From positions 16,577 to 80,576 of the forward strand of contig JAIOHM010000127.1 in assembly GCA_019912965.1 (NCBI GenBank): a DNA stretch of 64,000 nt. Reading direction: 5' to 3'. Below are positions 39,527 through 49,056 of this stretch, piece after piece. The stretch is from Anaerolineae bacterium. Its GTDB lineage: Bacteria > Chloroflexota > Anaerolineae > Aggregatilineales > Phototrophicaceae. Under the pieces are notes generated by a model. It saw nothing but the letters and a program-made list of their open reading frames with translations. It was not told where the DNA came from and ran no database searches. Position 1 is the first letter of the stretch. The number at the start of each line of letters is the position of its first letter. The position numbers and the translations under genes were made by a program.

Positions 39527-42500
39527 TTACAATCCCGCTGCCTCGCGTACTCCTTCGCCCAGATATTTGAGTACATCCAGCAGTCGGAGTTCCCATGTAC
39601 CATTGTCATCCATCGGCAGCATGATCGCCGTCCGGCTGACGCGCACATCGTCCCCTAGATCAGCTTGCAGCTTCTCGCGGTTGACTTCAACCAGATAGGG
39701 CAGTTTAATATTAATGACTTCATTCAGGTGAATGACCGCATTGGCGTTAGCGCGTTGTGCCAGCAGCTTGACATCAATCCCATACAGCAAACCTTCGACG
39801 GCAGGCGGCAACGCCCCAAAACGGTCGCGTAGTTCTTCGCGCATAATGTCCACATCTTCCAGACTCGCCAGACTGCCGATGCGTCGATAAATCTGCAACC
39901 GTAGCGACATTTCCGGCATCCAATCGGTTGGCAGATAGGCGGGTAAAGGCAGATCAATGGTGATATTACCCATCGCGGCAGGTGGGGCAGGTTCATGTGT
40001 ACTTTTGCCCTTTAGTTCCTGCACGGCCTGTGTCAACAACTGGGTATACAGATGAAGCCCGATAGCCGCCACATGCCCGGTTTGCCGTGTACTCAGGATG
40101 TCGCCCGCGCCCCGCAGTTCAAGATCACGCATGGCAATCTGGAAACCTGCGCCCAAATCGGTATTTTCGGCTAATGCATCCAACCGCACCCGCGCTTCAT
40201 CCGTAAGACGGTTAGTGCTGGCGTGGAAGAAGTAAGCATAAGCCTGCTGTGCCCCGCGCCCAACACGCCCGCGTAGCTGGTACAACTGTGACATGCCGAA
40301 CCAGTCCGCGCGGTCAACAATCAGCGTGTTGGCATTCGGAATATCGATTCCGTTTTCGATGATCGAGGTCGAAAGCAAAACATCATATTCACCGCGCCCA
40401 AATCCCACCATCACCTTTTCCAGCAAACGTTCATCCATCTGCCCGTGACCGCTGATGACCCGTGCCTCCGGCACTGCTTGTTCCAACCGTTCGAGGATGG
40501 CGTCCATTGATTGGATGCGGTTGTGGACGTAGAACACCTGCCCGCCGCGTTCCAGTTCGCGCAGCACTGCCTGCCGCACCATGCGCTCATCGTAAGGGCC
40601 GACATGGGTGATGATTGGCAGTCGTTCTTCCGGCGGCGTCTGAATCATGGTGATGTCACGGACACCCGTCAGACTCATGTAGAGGGTGCGCGGAATCGGT
40701 GTGGCGGTCATGGTCAGCACATCCACCTGTGCCCGCAGCTTTTTCATATGCTCTTTATGCGTGACGCCGAATCGCTGTTCCTCGTCGATGATGACCAGAC
40801 CCAGCTTATTGAAGGTGATGTCATCGCCCAGCAAACGATGTGTGCCGATCAAAATGTCGATTTCGCCGGACGCGATTAATGGCAGGATGCGGCGCTGTTC
40901 GTCTTTGCTGCGGAAGCGCGAAAGCATCTCCACCTTAATTGGAAACGCGCGCAAACGGCTGGTGAAGGTTTCATAATGCTGCTGCGCCAATACGGTTGTT
41001 GGCACGAGCAGCGCCACCTGCATCCCGCCCATGACTGCTTTGAAGGCTGCCCGCAGTGCCACCTCGGTTTTGCCATATCCCACTTCGCCGCAGATCAAGC
41101 GATCCATTGGCATGGCGCGTTCCATATCAGCTTTCACTTCACGGATGGCGCGCAGTTGATCTTCGGTTTCCACATACGGGAAAGCCGCTTCCAGTTCGTG
41201 CTGCCAGGGTGTATCCGGGCTGAAGCTGTGGCCGGGTGTGGACATGCGTTGGGCATACAAGGCCAGCAGTTCGTGGGCTTCTTCCTCGACTGCTTTTCTG
41301 GCTTGGGTTGTAACCCGTGTCCAATCCGGTTTGCCCAATTTGCTCAAGGTTGGCGGACGGTCATCTGGCCCAACATATCGTGTCAGCCGGTCTGCCTGAT
41401 GAATTGGCACAAATACCATATCCGTGCCGCCATATTCCAGCACCAGATATTCGCGCTCGTTCCCTTCTACCGTGCGCCGCCGCATCCCGGCGAATCGCCC
41501 GATGCCGTAATCGACATGCACCACATAATCGCCAGACTGCATATCGGCATAGCTGGATTCGGGCAAACGGGCGCGGGGTTGGGTTTTGCGGCGGCGTGGC
41601 TCAGGTCGATTCCAGCCGAAGATTTCCGCATCTGTCAGTAAATGAATCGACTGCCCCGGAAGCCGTAAACGCCAACCTTCCTGCAAACCACCATCCACCA
41701 ATGTCAGAGTTCCACGCGCGGGCGGTTCATCGACGTTCAGCACTGTGGGGACGAAGCCTTCCTGCTCGTGCCACAAATCTGCTACCCGTCCGGTCTGCTG
41801 GGTGACGACAATCGCGCTGTTTCCCTCGCGGCGCAGTTCGCGCAAACGCCCCAGCAACGGCTTCAACTGTCCGCCGAAGCGTTCACCCGGCGAAAACAGC
41901 TTGCCAAAAGCAACCAGATTATCCTGTTCCCCATCAGCCGCATCTTCGTCACCTTCGTCATACGTCATATGCCCCAGATGGACTGTCTTTCGCCCTTCCA
42001 GTTCTTCGGCCAGCGCATCCCATGTGATGTAGGGCAGGGGATGGTCGGGCGCAAGCTGGTTAGATGCCAACCGTTCAGTCCGCGTCTTGATGGCGGTTTC
42101 TTCAATGCCCGCAATCGTATCGCGCAGTTCTGCCCAATCTTCAACCACAATCAGCGCATCCTGCGGCGCATAATCCAGCAGGCTGATGGGGTGTGGATAC
42201 AGATACGGCAGATAATATTCTGTGTGTCCAAACGGCACACCGTTCAGGAGCGGTTCAGCGTCGGCTGCCGGGCTGGTCGGATCGTCACTGGTCGGCGTTA
42301 GCGAACCGAACCAGCTTTCCAGGTGGTGGGCAATCGGCGGCGTTTCTTCCGGCAAGGCTTCCCGTGCGGGCGGAATGGCAATGCGAGTCAGGGTTTCCGC
42401 CGAACGCTGGGTGCTGGGGTCGAAAGCACGCAGACTCTCGATCTCATCATCAAAGAAGTCAATACGAATCGGTTTTTCGGCAGATACCGGGAAAATATCG

Positions 42501-43066
42501 ACCACACCACCCCGACGGCTGAACGTCCCCGGCTCAACCACAACTGGCGCATGTTCATAACCCATCGCCAGCCAGCGCGACAGCAACCCATCAATAGAAT
42601 GACGCTGCCCCGGCTTGAGCAGCATGGTTGCCTTGCGGAATGTGTTTACGGGCAGCGTTCGCTGCATAATCGCCCGCGCCGAAGTCACAACAATCGGCGG
42701 CAAGTTGGGTGTTTCCATTTCATCCGGCGGCACAAGCGCGGTCAATGTCGCAATGCGGCTGCGAATCACATTTTCGCCCCACGGTGCGCGTTCATAAAAT
42801 ACGGGTGTTGGTTCGGCAAAACGGTACACTGGACGGTCGCCCAACCACACCGGAAGCTGTTCGGAAACATTATACGCGCGATCAATGCGTCCGGTGATGT
42901 AGATAACCGCCCCCGGCCAATCGCGTGCCAGCCCCGCCAGCAGGAAAGGCCGTGCCGCCCGGATGATGCCCAGATCAGGCATAGCAGGGTCATGGTTCAA
43001 ATGGGTGAGCAAATCACGGTAAGCTGCACTGCCGCGCAGCAGGTCAAGGAGTCCGGTCAGTTGCAT
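39527..43066 (-). CDS. mfd: transcription-repair coupling factor Mfd
   Basis: The 1179-residue protein has the usual Mfd order: UvrB-like N-terminal region (FSRRGGVVDIFPVSAEKPIRIDFFDDEIESLR), the RNA polymerase interaction domain around GDYVVHVDYGIGRFAGMRRRTVEGNEREYLVLEY, then the RecG-like SF2 translocase with Walker A GEVGYGKTEVA (near residue 664), IIDEEQRFGV (DEEQ), and TATPIPRTLYMSL, and a C-terminal TRCF region. It removes stalled RNA polymerase from lesions and recruits UvrA. The start ATG is at 43066. Confidence 0.97.
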   Translation of the reverse strand: MQLTGLLDLLRGSAAYRDLLTHLNHDPAMPDLGIIRAARPFLLAGLARDWPGAVIYITGRIDRAYNVSEQLPVWLGDRPVYRFAEPTPVFYERAPWGENVIRSRIATLTALVPPDEMETPNLPPIVVTSARAIMQRTLPVNTFRKATMLLKPGQRHSIDGLLSRWLAMGYEHAPVVVEPGTFSRRGGVVDIFPVSAEKPIRIDFFDDEIESLRAFDPSTQRSAETLTRIAIPPAREALPEETPPIAHHLESWFGSLTPTSDDPTSPAADAEPLLNGVPFGHTEYYLPYLYPHPISLLDYAPQDALIVVEDWAELRDTIAGIEETAIKTRTERLASNQLAPDHPLPYITWDALAEELEGRKTVHLGHMTYDEGDEDAADGEQDNLVAFGKLFSPGERFGGQLKPLLGRLRELRREGNSAIVVTQQTGRVADLWHEQEGFVPTVLNVDEPPARGTLTLVDGGLQEGWRLRLPGQSIHLLTDAEIFGWNRPEPRRRKTQPRARLPESSYADMQSGDYVVHVDYGIGRFAGMRRRTVEGNEREYLVLEYGGTDMVFVPIHQADRLTRYVGPDDRPPTLSKLGKPDWTRVTTQARKAVEEEAHELLALYAQRMSTPGHSFSPDTPWQHELEAAFPYVETEDQLRAIREVKADMERAMPMDRLICGEVGYGKTEVALRAAFKAVMGGMQVALLVPTTVLAQQHYETFTSRLRAFPIKVEMLSRFRSKDEQRRILPLIASGEIDILIGTHRLLGDDITFNKLGLVIIDEEQRFGVTHKEHMKKLRAQVDVLTMTATPIPRTLYMSLTGVRDITMIQTPPEERLPIITHVGPYDERMVRQAVLRELERGGQVFYVHNRIQSMDAILERLEQAVPEARVISGHGQMDERLLEKVMVGFGRGEYDVLLSTSIIENGIDIPNANTLIVDRADWFGMSQLYQLRGRVGRGAQQAYAYFFHASTNRLTDEARVRLDALAENTDLGAGFQIAMRDLELRGAGDILSTRQTGHVAAIGLHLYTQLLTQAVQELKGKSTHEPAPPAAMGNITIDLPLPAYLPTDWMPEMSLRLQIYRRIGSLASLEDVDIMREELRDRFGALPPAVEGLLYGIDVKLLAQRANANAVIHLNEVINIKLPYLVEVNREKLQADLGDDVRVSRTAIMLPMDDNGTWELRLLDVLKYLGEGVREAAGL

Positions 43067-43190
43067 GTTTTTTTAGCTTCTCAAAGGGCTAATGGTTGTA
43101 TGCTGGGTATTAGTGGTCGGATGCAAAACTGTGTCAGGCAATCTTTTATTATACGACATGAACCTGAGTAAATTGTTAAGGGGGCAGACC

Positions 43191-43433
43191 ATGTTTTATT
43201 TCGCTATGTGGACAATTTTCTGGGCGGTTGTTGGCTCATTTGGCACCGCTTTTTTCCACGAACGTACCGGGCGCGATGTAACTATGGGCGGCATCATTGG
43301 CGGGCTGGTTGGCGCGGTCGGCGGCATCTTTCTGCTGGCACTGCTGTGGGTCTGGATTTACTATGGGGCGTCCAGACCAGTGGGTCGGGTTTACGGCCCA
43401 CGCCGTAAACTGTGGTATCGCTGGTGGGAATAA
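43191..43433 (+). CDS. small membrane protein, unknown function
   Basis: An 80-residue protein with two hydrophobic segments (YFAMWTIFWAVVGSFGTAFF and IIGGLVGAVGGIFLLALLWVWIYYG) and an Arg-rich tail. The ATG at 43191 is chosen because AAGGGGG lies 6 bases upstream; a longer frame reaches back to 43092 but is less supported. It converges on the metallophosphoesterase gene with no gap. Function unknown. Confidence 0.6.
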   Translation: MFYFAMWTIFWAVVGSFGTAFFHERTGRDVTMGGIIGGLVGAVGGIFLLALLWVWIYYGASRPVGRVYGPRRKLWYRWWE

Positions 43434-44063
43434 TCAGGCAATTTCGGCATACTCCGGCTGAACCCGTTCGCCTGTTTTCAAATCGAACACGCGGAAGGTA
43501 CAGTTCGGCAGTGAAAGTGTCGCGAAGGTATGGCTGCCGCCCGCATCATAGCTGCACACCGAACCGGGATTCAACACCCATGCAGTACCAACTTTCACCT
43601 GCATTGGCTCATGGGTATGGCCTAGAATAACAATTTCGGCTTTGGCGTAGCGCACAACAGTACGCAACGTATCTTTGTCACTGTGAGCATACAGATATTC
43701 GTCATTGCTCCACGGTCGGCCATGCGCCAACATCACATTTATTCCCGCCCATTCAAACCGCTGCGTCAGTGGTAACTTTGATAAAAAAGCGATGGTATCA
43801 TCGGTCAATATCCGCGCATGGCTCGAACCATACTGCTGCTTGATCCAGTAATTGGTGTTTTCCGCTTTCTCGTCGTGGTTGCCCAACACACACGGAATCT
43901 GCCGTTCGCGCAGCAGGCTTACGACGGCATCGCCATCCAACCCTTTATCCACCAGATCACCCGCGCAAATAATCTGGTCAACGCCTTGCCTCTGTAACAT
44001 ATCCAGCGCCAGTTTCAAGGCTGGCAGGTCGGCATGAACATCCGAGATCAGGCCAATGTTCAC
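43434..44063 (-). CDS. calcineurin-like metallophosphoesterase
   Basis: The 209-residue protein has the YfcE/MJ0936-type dimetal motif set: GLISDVHADLPAL, ICAGDLVDKG, LGNHDEKA, LAHGRPW and ILGHTHEPMQ. These supply all five metal-binding blocks. It probably hydrolyses phosphodiesters or small phosphates; the natural substrate is unknown. The GTG start overlaps the pth stop by 4 bases, so it is translationally coupled to pth. Confidence 0.9.
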   Translation of the reverse strand: MNIGLISDVHADLPALKLALDMLQRQGVDQIICAGDLVDKGLDGDAVVSLLRERQIPCVLGNHDEKAENTNYWIKQQYGSSHARILTDDTIAFLSKLPLTQRFEWAGINVMLAHGRPWSNDEYLYAHSDKDTLRTVVRYAKAEIVILGHTHEPMQVKVGTAWVLNPGSVCSYDAGGSHTFATLSLPNCTFRVFDLKTGERVQPEYAEIA

Positions 44064-44695
44064 GGCTTATGCGGTGGCTCCGGTTCACGTTTGGGCTGCT
44101 TTTTCTCCGGCTTGGGTTCGTCAACGCTGCCGTTGTGCCGCGTCATGGCGAGTTCGATGCCATCCCTCAGCCATGTTTCGACGGCGTCTGCCGCCCGATC
44201 AATCACCTGTGAAGCGAGAATGGCGTCGTCATCTTTGAACACGCCCAGTACATAATCTTTCGGCTGCATTTTCCCCGGCGGACGCCCGATACCAAAGCGC
44301 AAACGGTTGAATTCCTGCGTGCCCAGATGTTGAATTACGCTTTTGACGCCGTTCTGTCCGCCTGCCCCGCCGGAAGCGCGCAAGCGTACTGTGCCTAACG
44401 GAATATCCAAATCGTCACAGATCACCAGAATGCGCGGCATTTCCACTTTATAGAAATCCACCAGCGACCGCACCGCCTCGCCGCTGAGGTTCATATAGGT
44501 CTGCGGCTTGGTGAGGATGACTTTTTTGCCGAGGATTGTCCCGGATGCCGAAAATGCCTTGCGCTCGTTCTTGCCGAACGTCAAGCCATAGCGCCGCGCC
44601 AGTTCATCCACCACGCGGAAGCCGACGTTATGCCGGGTTTCAGCATATTCTTTGCCGGGATTGCCCAGCCCAACGATGAGATACCAGTCTGTCAT
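44060..44695 (-). CDS. pth: peptidyl-tRNA hydrolase
   Basis: A 211-residue Pth with the family motifs LIVGLGNPGKEYAETRHNVGFRVVDEL (catalytic H22), KPQTYMNLSGEAV, ILVICDDLDIPLGTVRLRASGGAGGQNGVKSVIQHLGTQEFNRLRFGIGRP and a charged Lys-rich C-terminal tail. It cleaves the ester of peptidyl-tRNA released from stalled ribosomes. The phosphoesterase gene overlaps its stop by 4 bases. The C-terminal extension (PKPEKKQPKREPEPPHKP) is longer and more charged than usual and is probably disordered. Confidence 0.96.
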   Translation of the reverse strand: MTDWYLIVGLGNPGKEYAETRHNVGFRVVDELARRYGLTFGKNERKAFSASGTILGKKVILTKPQTYMNLSGEAVRSLVDFYKVEMPRILVICDDLDIPLGTVRLRASGGAGGQNGVKSVIQHLGTQEFNRLRFGIGRPPGKMQPKDYVLGVFKDDDAILASQVIDRAADAVETWLRDGIELAMTRHNGSVDEPKPEKKQPKREPEPPHKP

Positions 44696-44837
44696 GAGGA
44701 GGTTATCAGTTTTCAGTGGTTAGTTATCAGTACAGGATAGCAGAATTTACGAAAACCTTGAAGGTGTAGACCATGAGCATTTCAGCAATTGGGTGTGATA
44801 GACTTTAAGTAATTTAAGTGTAATCAGGTTATTCGTG

Positions 44838-45392
44838 ATGGGATATGAAAATACGATTCAGCGCATTCACAATGAACTGATTGAAACTTTTGACCATATT
44901 GATAAGTGTTTTGAGCTCCCGGCTGATCTGCGCCAATTTCAGCCAGCTAAAGATCAATGGGCAATCGACGAGATTTTGGAACATATCACGCTTACAAGTC
45001 ACTTTCTGATGATTACTCTGAATCAGAGTCTCACGAAGGCACTTAAGCGCGCTCAGGAACAACCCATCCCCAATGGTGAAAGCCAACTTGATCGCATCGT
45101 TCAAATCAGCGATCCAGATGTTTTTGGCTGGATACGTCCCGAACATATGGAACCGACCCGGCAAGTTACGAGTCTTGAGGTTCGGCGTAAGATGAAGGAA
45201 CAAAGAGACGAGTGTTTAAATATTCTCAGTCAAATTGGAAAGGGTGAAGGGGCACTGCATCGAGTTCGTATGTCTGTACGCGATTTGGGTAAACTGGATA
45301 TGTATGAGTGGTTGTATTTTCTTACCCAGCACGCCCGTCGCCATATGGTCGAGATCGAACGAATCTGCATTCTGTATTATCAACAACCGTGA
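44838..45392 (+). CDS. DinB-family protein
   Basis: The 184-residue product has the DinB pattern: NELIETFDHIDKCFELPADL, QWAIDEILEHITLTSHFLM, then FLTQHARRHMVEIERI. The metal-site histidines are in EHI and in QHARRHM. It is distinct from the DinB gene at 25999. A GTG at 44835 precedes the ATG by one codon. The 3' end overlaps the convergent gene at 45380 by 13 bases. Confidence 0.85.
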   Translation: MGYENTIQRIHNELIETFDHIDKCFELPADLRQFQPAKDQWAIDEILEHITLTSHFLMITLNQSLTKALKRAQEQPIPNGESQLDRIVQISDPDVFGWIRPEHMEPTRQVTSLEVRRKMKEQRDECLNILSQIGKGEGALHRVRMSVRDLGKLDMYEWLYFLTQHARRHMVEIERICILYYQQP

Positions 45393-45655
45393 GGGTTACG
45401 CCGTAGTGCTTCAACCCATTCGGCGCTGTCGGTTATCCCATAATGCTCCCAACCACCTACATGACCTGCTGCGACGATTTCTGCTCCGGTTTTGGGTTCG
45501 ATTTTGGTCATTGCCGCAATTTCGGCATCTGTCCAAGTTGGTTCGGCCTCTACCTCAATTGTTACCTGTACCTTGCCGGGTGGCAGCCTTTTGGGGAGTT
45601 CGATTGTCAGTTCACCATCTTCAGTGATCTCGCCCGTAATTTGAATGAGTACCAT
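45380..45655 (-). CDS. small putative antitoxin-like protein
   Basis: A 91-residue protein opening MVLIQITGEITEDGELTIELPKRLPPGKVQVTIEVEAEPTWTD, a pattern seen in small proteins often annotated as antitoxins with a PIN-domain partner. The rest is Ala- and Glu-rich. No toxin gene is adjacent. The assignment is by pattern only. It converges on the DinB gene with a short overlap. Confidence 0.5.
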   Translation of the reverse strand: MVLIQITGEITEDGELTIELPKRLPPGKVQVTIEVEAEPTWTDAEIAAMTKIEPKTGAEIVAAGHVGGWEHYGITDSAEWVEALRRNPHGC

Positions 45656-45705
45656 CGCGCAGTCCTTTAACAGTCGTTCATGTTGATTATACTACGCTTA
45701 CATCC

Positions 45706-46410
45706 TCATTTTTCGGTTTCTTGCAGCGCCCAATCGACGGCGGCTACAGCATGAAGATAAGTCGTGTCAAACGTGGGAACGGGGCTGTGTTCCGGCTTAA
45801 TCAGCAGTTCGATTTCGGTACAGCCGAGAATGATGCCCTGCGCCCCACGCGAAACCAGATCAGCCATTACCCCTTGATACGCCAACCGCGATTCTTCCCG
45901 CACCTCGCCCAACACCAATTCTTGGTAAATGATGTCATGCACAATCGTGCGTCCAGCATCGTCCGGTGTCAGTACATTCAGCCCGAATTTTTCGACCAAT
46001 CTGCCCTTATAAAAATCATGTTCCATCGTAAAGCGTGTACCAAGCAAACCAATTGTGTCGATTCCGGCGGCACGAATGGCTTCCCCGGTCGGATCGGAGA
46101 TGTGCAGCAGTGGGATGTTTACGGCTTCCTCAATCGACCTTGCCAATTTATGCATGGTATTGGTACACAGGACAATGCATTCTGCGCCGCCCCGTTCCAG
46201 ATTTTGGGCTGCTTCCGCCAGCAAATGCGCCGCCATATCCCAATCGCCCGCCATTTGAAGGGCTTCGATTTGGGCGAAGTCGAAGGAGAACATTAAACAC
46301 TGCGCCGAATGCAAACCACCGAGTCGTTCTTTTACTGCCTCATTCACAAAGCGGTAGTATTCCAGTGACGATTCCCAACTCATCCCGCCCAACAAACCGA
46401 TGGTTTTCAT
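45706..46410 (-). CDS. aspartate/glutamate racemase family protein
   Basis: A 234-residue racemase of the Asp/Glu/hydantoin group, opening KTIGLLGGMSWESSLEYY. Both catalytic cysteines are present (ECIVLCTNTMHKLA and GIILGCTEIELLI). It interconverts amino-acid enantiomers, probably aspartate, without a cofactor. The ATG at 46410 follows GGAAAG and overlaps the stop of the gene upstream by 4 bases (ATGA), so the two are coupled. A longer frame to 46470 is less likely. Confidence 0.9.
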   Translation of the reverse strand: MKTIGLLGGMSWESSLEYYRFVNEAVKERLGGLHSAQCLMFSFDFAQIEALQMAGDWDMAAHLLAEAAQNLERGGAECIVLCTNTMHKLARSIEEAVNIPLLHISDPTGEAIRAAGIDTIGLLGTRFTMEHDFYKGRLVEKFGLNVLTPDDAGRTIVHDIIYQELVLGEVREESRLAYQGVMADLVSRGAQGIILGCTEIELLIKPEHSPVPTFDTTYLHAVAAVDWALQETEK

Positions 46411-46772
46411 AAGGCTTTCCGCTTCACTTCCGCGTTGTGCTTTCCATAAGCATCCATACCGGCCAGCCATTGTTCGCGCATCTCTGGCGGCAAGACATTG
46501 AGATACAGCGTTTTACCCCGGTTGAAATAGTCCTCAGTCACGCTGTACCAGTGCGTCAAACCGACTTCCTCGCCAACTGCTTCGATCAGCTTGACGAGAT
46601 GGGCTTCAGAAGGCACACCAACGGCAAAGGTCATCACCGCATAACCTTCGTTACTCATGTAAATCGGCGCAACCGCCACCAATTCACATTCAACATCACC
46701 TGCCAGATGCGTCAGATGGTCATAATCCGTGTCCGGGCGGATAACCCACCCACAAGCAAAATACAGTGTCAT
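46407..46772 (-). CDS. hypothetical protein, coupled to racemase
   Basis: A 121-residue soluble protein (LYFACGWVIRPDTDYDHLTHLAGDVECELVAVAPIYMSNEGYAVMTFAVGVPSEAHLVKLIEAVGEEVG) with an alternating alpha/beta pattern. No family is recognised. It starts 6 bases after the stop of the upstream ABC exporter gene and overlaps the racemase start by 4 bases, so all three are probably one unit. Confidence 0.6.
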   Translation of the reverse strand: MTLYFACGWVIRPDTDYDHLTHLAGDVECELVAVAPIYMSNEGYAVMTFAVGVPSEAHLVKLIEAVGEEVGLTHWYSVTEDYFNRGKTLYLNVLPPEMREQWLAGMDAYGKHNAEVKRKAL

Positions 46773-46778
46773 CGTTCC

Positions 46779-48764
46779 TTACACCGCTTCACGTTCGCCT
46801 TTGAACTGTGTTTCATACAGATGAGCATACAATCCATCCTGCGCCAGCAGTTCTGCGTGTGTGCCGCGTTCCACAATCTGACCCCGGTCAAGCACCAGAA
46901 TCACATCGGCTGCCAGAATGGTACTCAGGCGATGAGCAATCACCATGCTCGTCCGTCCGGCCATCACGGTTTTGAGCGCATCCTGAATCAGGGATTCAGA
47001 TTGGCTGTCCAGATGACTCGTCGCTTCGTCCAGCACCAGAATGCGTGGATTCTTCAGGATAACACGCGCGATAGCAATACGCTGTTTTTCGCCACCGCTC
47101 AAACGGTAGCCGCGTTCCCCGACGATGGTATCATATCCATCTGGTAAGCCCGCGATGAAATCGTGAATATTGGCGGCTTTGGCGGCAGCTTCAATTTCCG
47201 CCTGCGTGGCATCCGACCGTGCATACAGCAGATTGGTGCGGATGGTATCGTGGAACAGGTGGGTTTCCTGTGTCACCATGCCGATTTGCGACGCCAGCGA
47301 ATCGAGTTTTAAATCGCGCAGATCGTGTCCATCCAGTAGAATCCGGCCTTCTGTCGGGTCGTACAGACGCGGAATCAAATAGGTCATGGTGGTTTTGCCC
47401 GCGCCGCTTGGCCCGACCAATGCCGCCAACTGCCCCGGCTGAATGCTGAATGACACATTTTCCAGCGCCTGTTCGCGTGCCTGATGTGTAGCACTGCCGT
47501 TCCCGGCACCAATGACGATGGGTTTGCCATTGCCGGGACGCGCATCGCCGGATAACACCGCTTTAACATTATCCATCCGCCCATGCCGTTCCACATCACT
47601 CAGCAGGTTTTCAGATTTGACTTCGTATTTAAATGACACATCATCAAAAACCAGTTCGCCGCGCACATCTTTAAGTGCCAGCGCATTCGGCTTATCACTG
47701 ATTTCCAGCGGCAGATCGACCACTTCAAACACGCGCTCAAAGCTGACCATCGAGGTCGCAAAATCAACCGGTGCATTCGTCAGGGCTTGCAGCGGGCCAT
47801 AAAGCTGAGTCAAATATGAGCCGAACGCTACAATCGTCCCGACCGTAAATACACCATCCAGCACCAGATGCCCGCCGACCCAGTACACCAGCGCCGTGCC
47901 GATCACGCTCACCATGCCAATAACCACAAAAAATTGGCTGCCCCAGACGGCCTGCAAAATGCCCGCATCGCGCACCTGGCCCGCACGGTCATTGAAGCGT
48001 GCCACTTCATCTTTGCCGCGCCCAAACAGTTTGACCAATAACGCGCCGCTGATGTTGAGCGTTTCGTTCATCATGGCGTTCATCTGCGCGTTGTATTCCA
48101 TCTGCTGCCGCGCAATATCGCGCAGTCGTGTGCCCAAACGCCGTGCCACCAGAATGAAAAACGGCAGCACCAGCACACCCAGAATCGTTAGCCGCCATTC
48201 CATACCCAGCATAACCACCAGCGTCGCAATTACCGTGATGATGTTGGTGATGATGTCGATGATGGTATTGCTGATTGCTCGCTGCGCCCCGACCACATCG
48301 TTATTCAGGCGGCTCATCAATTCGCCCGTTTTGGTGTTGGTGAAGAACCGAATCGACATCTGCTGCATATGGCGGAATAAGGCCACCCGCAGATCAAAAA
48401 TAACCCCTTCGCCAATATCCGAATTGAGTTTGCGCTGCACCACCCGGATAAGGCCGCTGATGATCGGAATGGCGACCAGTCCCAGCGCCAGCACATTCAG
48501 CCGCGCCGCGTCGCCGTTCGGTAGTGCATTGTCAATCAAATCGCGGAAAATAAGGGGTGTCAGTAGCCCTAATCCGGTCGTAACCAGAATCGTGACCAGC
48601 ATAACGATAATATGCCAGCGATACGGTTGGGCATAAGCCAGCACTCGTTTGAGCAGCGCCCAACTAACAGTCTTTTTTTTCTGGGCGTCGTCATCGCCCC
48701 AGACATACATCCACCAGCCACCACCGCCACCATGCATCATACGATTACCCCGTCGAAAACCCAT
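46779..48764 (-). CDS. ABC exporter, fused membrane and ATPase domains
   Basis: A 661-residue half-transporter: six membrane helices (residues about 50-340) and an ATPase with Walker A GPSGAGKTTM, Q-loop GMVTQETHLFHDTIR, signature LSGGEKQRIAIARVI, Walker B ILVLDEATSHLD and the HRLS switch. The Gly- and Trp-rich N terminus (GGGGGWWMYVW) is unusual. An insert of about 45 residues (LSDVERHGRMDNVKAVLSGDARPGNG onward) separates the first ATPase strand from ALENVSFSI. A lipid, peptide or drug could be the substrate. It lies just downstream of the Pfa-type operon, on the same strand. Confidence 0.93.
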   Translation of the reverse strand: MGFRRGNRMMHGGGGGWWMYVWGDDDAQKKKTVSWALLKRVLAYAQPYRWHIIVMLVTILVTTGLGLLTPLIFRDLIDNALPNGDAARLNVLALGLVAIPIISGLIRVVQRKLNSDIGEGVIFDLRVALFRHMQQMSIRFFTNTKTGELMSRLNNDVVGAQRAISNTIIDIITNIITVIATLVVMLGMEWRLTILGVLVLPFFILVARRLGTRLRDIARQQMEYNAQMNAMMNETLNISGALLVKLFGRGKDEVARFNDRAGQVRDAGILQAVWGSQFFVVIGMVSVIGTALVYWVGGHLVLDGVFTVGTIVAFGSYLTQLYGPLQALTNAPVDFATSMVSFERVFEVVDLPLEISDKPNALALKDVRGELVFDDVSFKYEVKSENLLSDVERHGRMDNVKAVLSGDARPGNGKPIVIGAGNGSATHQAREQALENVSFSIQPGQLAALVGPSGAGKTTMTYLIPRLYDPTEGRILLDGHDLRDLKLDSLASQIGMVTQETHLFHDTIRTNLLYARSDATQAEIEAAAKAANIHDFIAGLPDGYDTIVGERGYRLSGGEKQRIAIARVILKNPRILVLDEATSHLDSQSESLIQDALKTVMAGRTSMVIAHRLSTILAADVILVLDRGQIVERGTHAELLAQDGLYAHLYETQFKGEREAV

Positions 48765-49056
48765 ATTTACCTCTGTATAGCATACTCATCAACAGCGGTT
48801 AAAAGCTACTGATAATCCGGTTAGGTTGCGAGGCTGTAATCCTAAACCCTATCATCAATGGTTGCTGGCGTTGAATGGAAAACGGAGCGCCGGAGATTGA
48901 GGATGGGGATTTCTGTCCGCAGAATTAGCTTTGGGTAGGCGCGAGGTTCAACAATAATTCGTAATCTATATCGTAAGATTACCTGCTCCTGCCTGTTTAT
49001 CAGGCAATTAAAAACGTCGGTGTGGTTGAGTTGAACCTGATCAATCAGCAACGAAA
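48765..49056. other. intergenic region between exporter and PfaD genes
   Basis: No convincing gene in 292 bases. On the minus strand a short hairpin with GCCTG and CAGGC arms around TTTAT (48991-49005) follows the pfaD stop by about 50 bases and could act as a weak terminator. The core CTGTTTATCAGG is shared with 31293-31304. Confidence 0.45.

Noticed and set aside
42323..43171. Plus-strand open frame of 282 codons opposite mfd
   Set aside because: It is antisense to the N-terminal part of Mfd and has a Arg/His-rich composition typical of a shadow.
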